Virus record (IMG/VR): IMGVR_UViG_3300000265_000020
Location: 1-24,409 of that record
Length of the DNA stretch: 24,409 nt
Direction: 5' to 3' (one strand)
DNA from: a virus
Positions 23,389 to 24,409 of the stretch are shown one piece after another. Under the pieces are notes generated by a model. It saw nothing but the letters and a program-made list of their open reading frames with translations. It was not told the DNA's origin and made no database searches. Position 1 is the first letter of the stretch, and every line of letters begins with the position of its first letter. The translations under genes and the position numbers were made by a program.

Positions 23389-23621
23389 TGAAGTTTACTC
23401 GTGGTATGATTGTCAATTACCGCACCACCACGGGGTGGGTAGATTTTATTGGTGATAAGTATATCACTATTTGCTACATCGATCGACCTGACCCATCATG
23501 TCGTCATGGTCGTTATCAGTCAACTTTATGTGTTTTTCGCGAGTATTGGAATGAAGTATGCAGTTGTATGGATGAAGAACAAGAAGAAGGGGCAAGCGAA
23601 GCAGCAAGCGATCTTCTATAA
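23388..23621 (+). CDS. Small beta-rich protein of unknown function, GTG start
   Basis: The protein is 77 residues and begins with GTG, sharing one base with the TAG of the coiled-coil gene. The N-terminal half forms beta strands (GMIVNYRTTTGWVDFIGDKYITICYI), and a Cys-containing segment (SCRHGRYQSTLCVFREYW) follows. It resembles small conserved cyanophage proteins I recall. The C-terminal 25 residues are very acidic, and this part overlaps the next gene in another frame. There is no alternative ATG before codon 7, so GTG fits best. Confidence 0.65.
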   Translation: MKFTRGMIVNYRTTTGWVDFIGDKYITICYIDRPDPSCRHGRYQSTLCVFREYWNEVCSCMDEEQEEGASEAASDLL

Positions 23622-23709
23622 CTTAGATGACGCTGGTATGTGGGAGCAACACATCAACAAAACAGTACACGCTAAGACTAACATTATCCCTATCTTTAGT
23701 GACACTTAA
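23551..23709 (+). CDS. Small basic protein overlapping the previous gene
   Basis: The protein is 52 residues, starting at the ATG at 23551 (MKYAVVWMKNKKKGQAKQQA). The frame is open further upstream, to an ATG at 23449, but that part is a hydrophobic shadow of the previous gene. The first 71 bases overlap the 77-residue gene in a different frame, and the rest (YNLDDAGMWEQHINK) has no competing frame. The TAA is followed by a terminator 10 bases later. The KYAVVW strand, a basic turn and a helix with MWEQH look like a genuine small fold. Function unknown. Confidence 0.6.
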   Translation: MKYAVVWMKNKKKGQAKQQAIFYNLDDAGMWEQHINKTVHAKTNIIPIFSDT

Positions 23710-23719
23710 TGAACTGGTT

Positions 23720-23746
23720 GCAGGTGGTTGACGCCACCTGCTTTTT
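23720..23746 (+). terminator. Rho-independent terminator
   Basis: A perfect 8-base GC-rich stem, GCAGGTGG (23720-23727) with CCACCTGC (23734-23741), closes a 6-base loop and is followed by TTTTT (23742-23746). It lies just after the last small gene, so it should end the transcript that starts near 22709. Confidence 0.85.
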
Positions 23747-23756
23747 CGTGTACAAT
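23728..23756 (+). promoter_or_regulatory. Sigma70-like promoter nested in the terminator
   Basis: TTGACG (23728-23733, five of six consensus bases) and TACAAT (23751-23756, five of six) are separated by exactly 17 bases. The -35 box is the terminator loop itself, and the spacer is the 3' stem arm plus the T tract. Transcription should start near 23763, about 16 bases before the ATG at 23779. Confidence 0.75.
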
Positions 23757-23778
23757 TACAGCATAGTCACAAACACCC

Positions 23779-24282
23779 ATGATCGAACTGAACAAGGTTT
23801 ATCACTTCAAAATTGAAAACTTGTTTCACCCTGATTGCCCTAAAGGTATAGTCAAAAATCTCAGTAAGAAGATCTGTGAAGATGGTCGAACATCTTCTCC
23901 TGTTATCACCACATATGTTCATGAACAGTGGTTCCCTGAGTTGACTTACGTTGACAAAAAGTTTATCGATTTTATTGGTAAAATTATTGAGGGTATTGAT
24001 GAAGAGAGTAATATAGAGAAAAAGATGTTTACTCTTTCTGGTGGTTCTAAGTTCTGTCCATCTAACATGGTTGGTAAGGGTCGCACTATTGATCCTGTCA
24101 AATCTCGTCAAATTTGTGAAGAGAATAAATTAATCTATCTCCTCGCTGATGCTACCGAGTTTCCTAATGTTTATGTAACATTCGTGGATGGTATTGAACT
24201 GCATGATCGCCACAAATCATGTAGTATCGGTTATAATGATAAGTGGCGTAACTTTTACTTTGGACGTAATGTTGTTTCTTGA
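23779..24282 (+). CDS. Unknown protein upstream of a DNA methyltransferase
   Basis: The protein is 167 residues and has its own promoter. The sequence is mixed alpha/beta and soluble: VYHFKIENLFHPDCPKG, a basic helix (IVKNLSKKI), a Tyr/Trp-rich part (TTYVHEQWFPELTYVD), a Cys/Ser-Gly region, and a C-terminal strand pair with VYVTFVDGIELHDRHKS. No family is recognised with confidence. There is no obvious nuclease PD-ExK triad, although D, E and K residues are scattered. The end overlaps the methyltransferase start by 14 bases, so the two are probably cotranslated. Confidence 0.75.
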   Translation: MIELNKVYHFKIENLFHPDCPKGIVKNLSKKICEDGRTSSPVITTYVHEQWFPELTYVDKKFIDFIGKIIEGIDEESNIEKKMFTLSGGSKFCPSNMVGKGRTIDPVKSRQICEENKLIYLLADATEFPNVYVTFVDGIELHDRHKSCSIGYNDKWRNFYFGRNVVS

Positions 24283-24409
24283 AGATTGTTTGAATGGTAT
24301 GAAGAAATTGGAGGACGGTAGTGTAGATGCTATCGTCACATCTCCACCATATAACCTCAACATCAAATATGGTAAGTATGATGACAACAAACCACGTCAA
24401 GAGTATATT
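24269..24409 (+). CDS. DNA methyltransferase (SPPY motif), 3'-partial
   Basis: The first 47 residues are present and the frame is open to the window end. The catalytic motif IV, TSPPYN, has S25-P26-P27-Y28 in the setting DAIV-TSPPYN, with the acidic and hydrophobic lead-in typical of amino-methyltransferases. Motif IV at the N-terminus means the beta-type order, with the AdoMet-binding motif expected further on, beyond the window. It should methylate adenine N6 or cytosine N4; SPPY alone does not decide. Many T4-like cyanophages carry orphan methyltransferases thought to protect phage DNA from host restriction. Confidence 0.85.
   Translation, partial: MLFLEDCLNGMKKLEDGSVDAIVTSPPYNLNIKYGKYDDNKPRQEYI

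Noticed and set aside
23449-23550. Hydrophobic N-terminal extension that could be a membrane segment
   Set aside because: It is the shadow of the 77-residue gene in another frame; the likely start is at 23551.
23767-24111. 114-residue reverse-strand frame
   Set aside because: It is antisense to a well-supported gene with its own promoter, and has no promoter or neighbours of its own.
24164-24400. 78-residue reverse-strand frame
   Set aside because: It runs across the end of one gene and the methyltransferase start, whose SPPY motif shows the + strand is coding.

Overview
The window looks like part of a T4-like cyanophage genome, a myovirus of marine Synechococcus or Prochlorococcus (Kyanoviridae type). 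All genes are on the + strand. They are packed with gaps of 0 to 69 bases or overlap by 1 to 71 bases, and the DNA is AT-rich. The contents are a very large repetitive virion protein, several tail-collar fibre proteins, a tail-assembly-chaperone-like protein and three 2-oxoglutarate/Fe(II) oxygenases. These are followed by very small genes and a phage-type DNA methyltransferase. The assignment rests on recognising protein families by eye; no database search was run.

Region 1 (1-11423) is the 3' part of one giant gene. It is open from the first base, so at least 3806 residues are encoded and the true start lies outside the window. It contains a beta-helix-like N-terminal segment, a long AT-rich middle with two families of internal repeats, a conserved segment near 7230-7530, fibre-like repeats and a beta-rich C-terminal cap.

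Region 2 (11429-18725) holds four putative adhesion or fibre genes. Three encode related tail-collar proteins (11429-12718, 12720-13610, 15660-18725), each with exactly two His-x-His motifs of the kind that bind metal in T4 gp12 and gp37. Between them lies a 668-residue protein with a DxSGS (MIDAS-like) motif and Ig-like domains.

Region 3 (18728-22687) starts with 2OG-Fe(II) oxygenase 1, then a protein with a tail-assembly-chaperone signature, then oxygenases 2 and 3, then two unknown genes. These genes abut or overlap, so they are probably cotranslated with the fibre genes. A role in maturing or modifying the fibres is an inference from position.

Region 4 (22673-23746) begins at a sigma70-like promoter, where GC content rises visibly. 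It holds five small genes of unknown function in tight overlap, two of them overlapping by 71 bases in different frames. It ends at a clear rho-independent terminator.

Region 5 (23720-24409) starts with a strong sigma70-like promoter whose -35 box lies in the loop of that terminator. It drives an unknown 167-residue protein and, overlapping it by 14 bases, the start of a DNA methyltransferase with an SPPY motif that runs off the window. Regions 4 and 5 look like early or middle genes; regions 1 to 3 look like late structural genes. No tRNA, CRISPR array, insertion sequence or reverse-strand gene was found, and no stretch over 300 bases lacks a gene.
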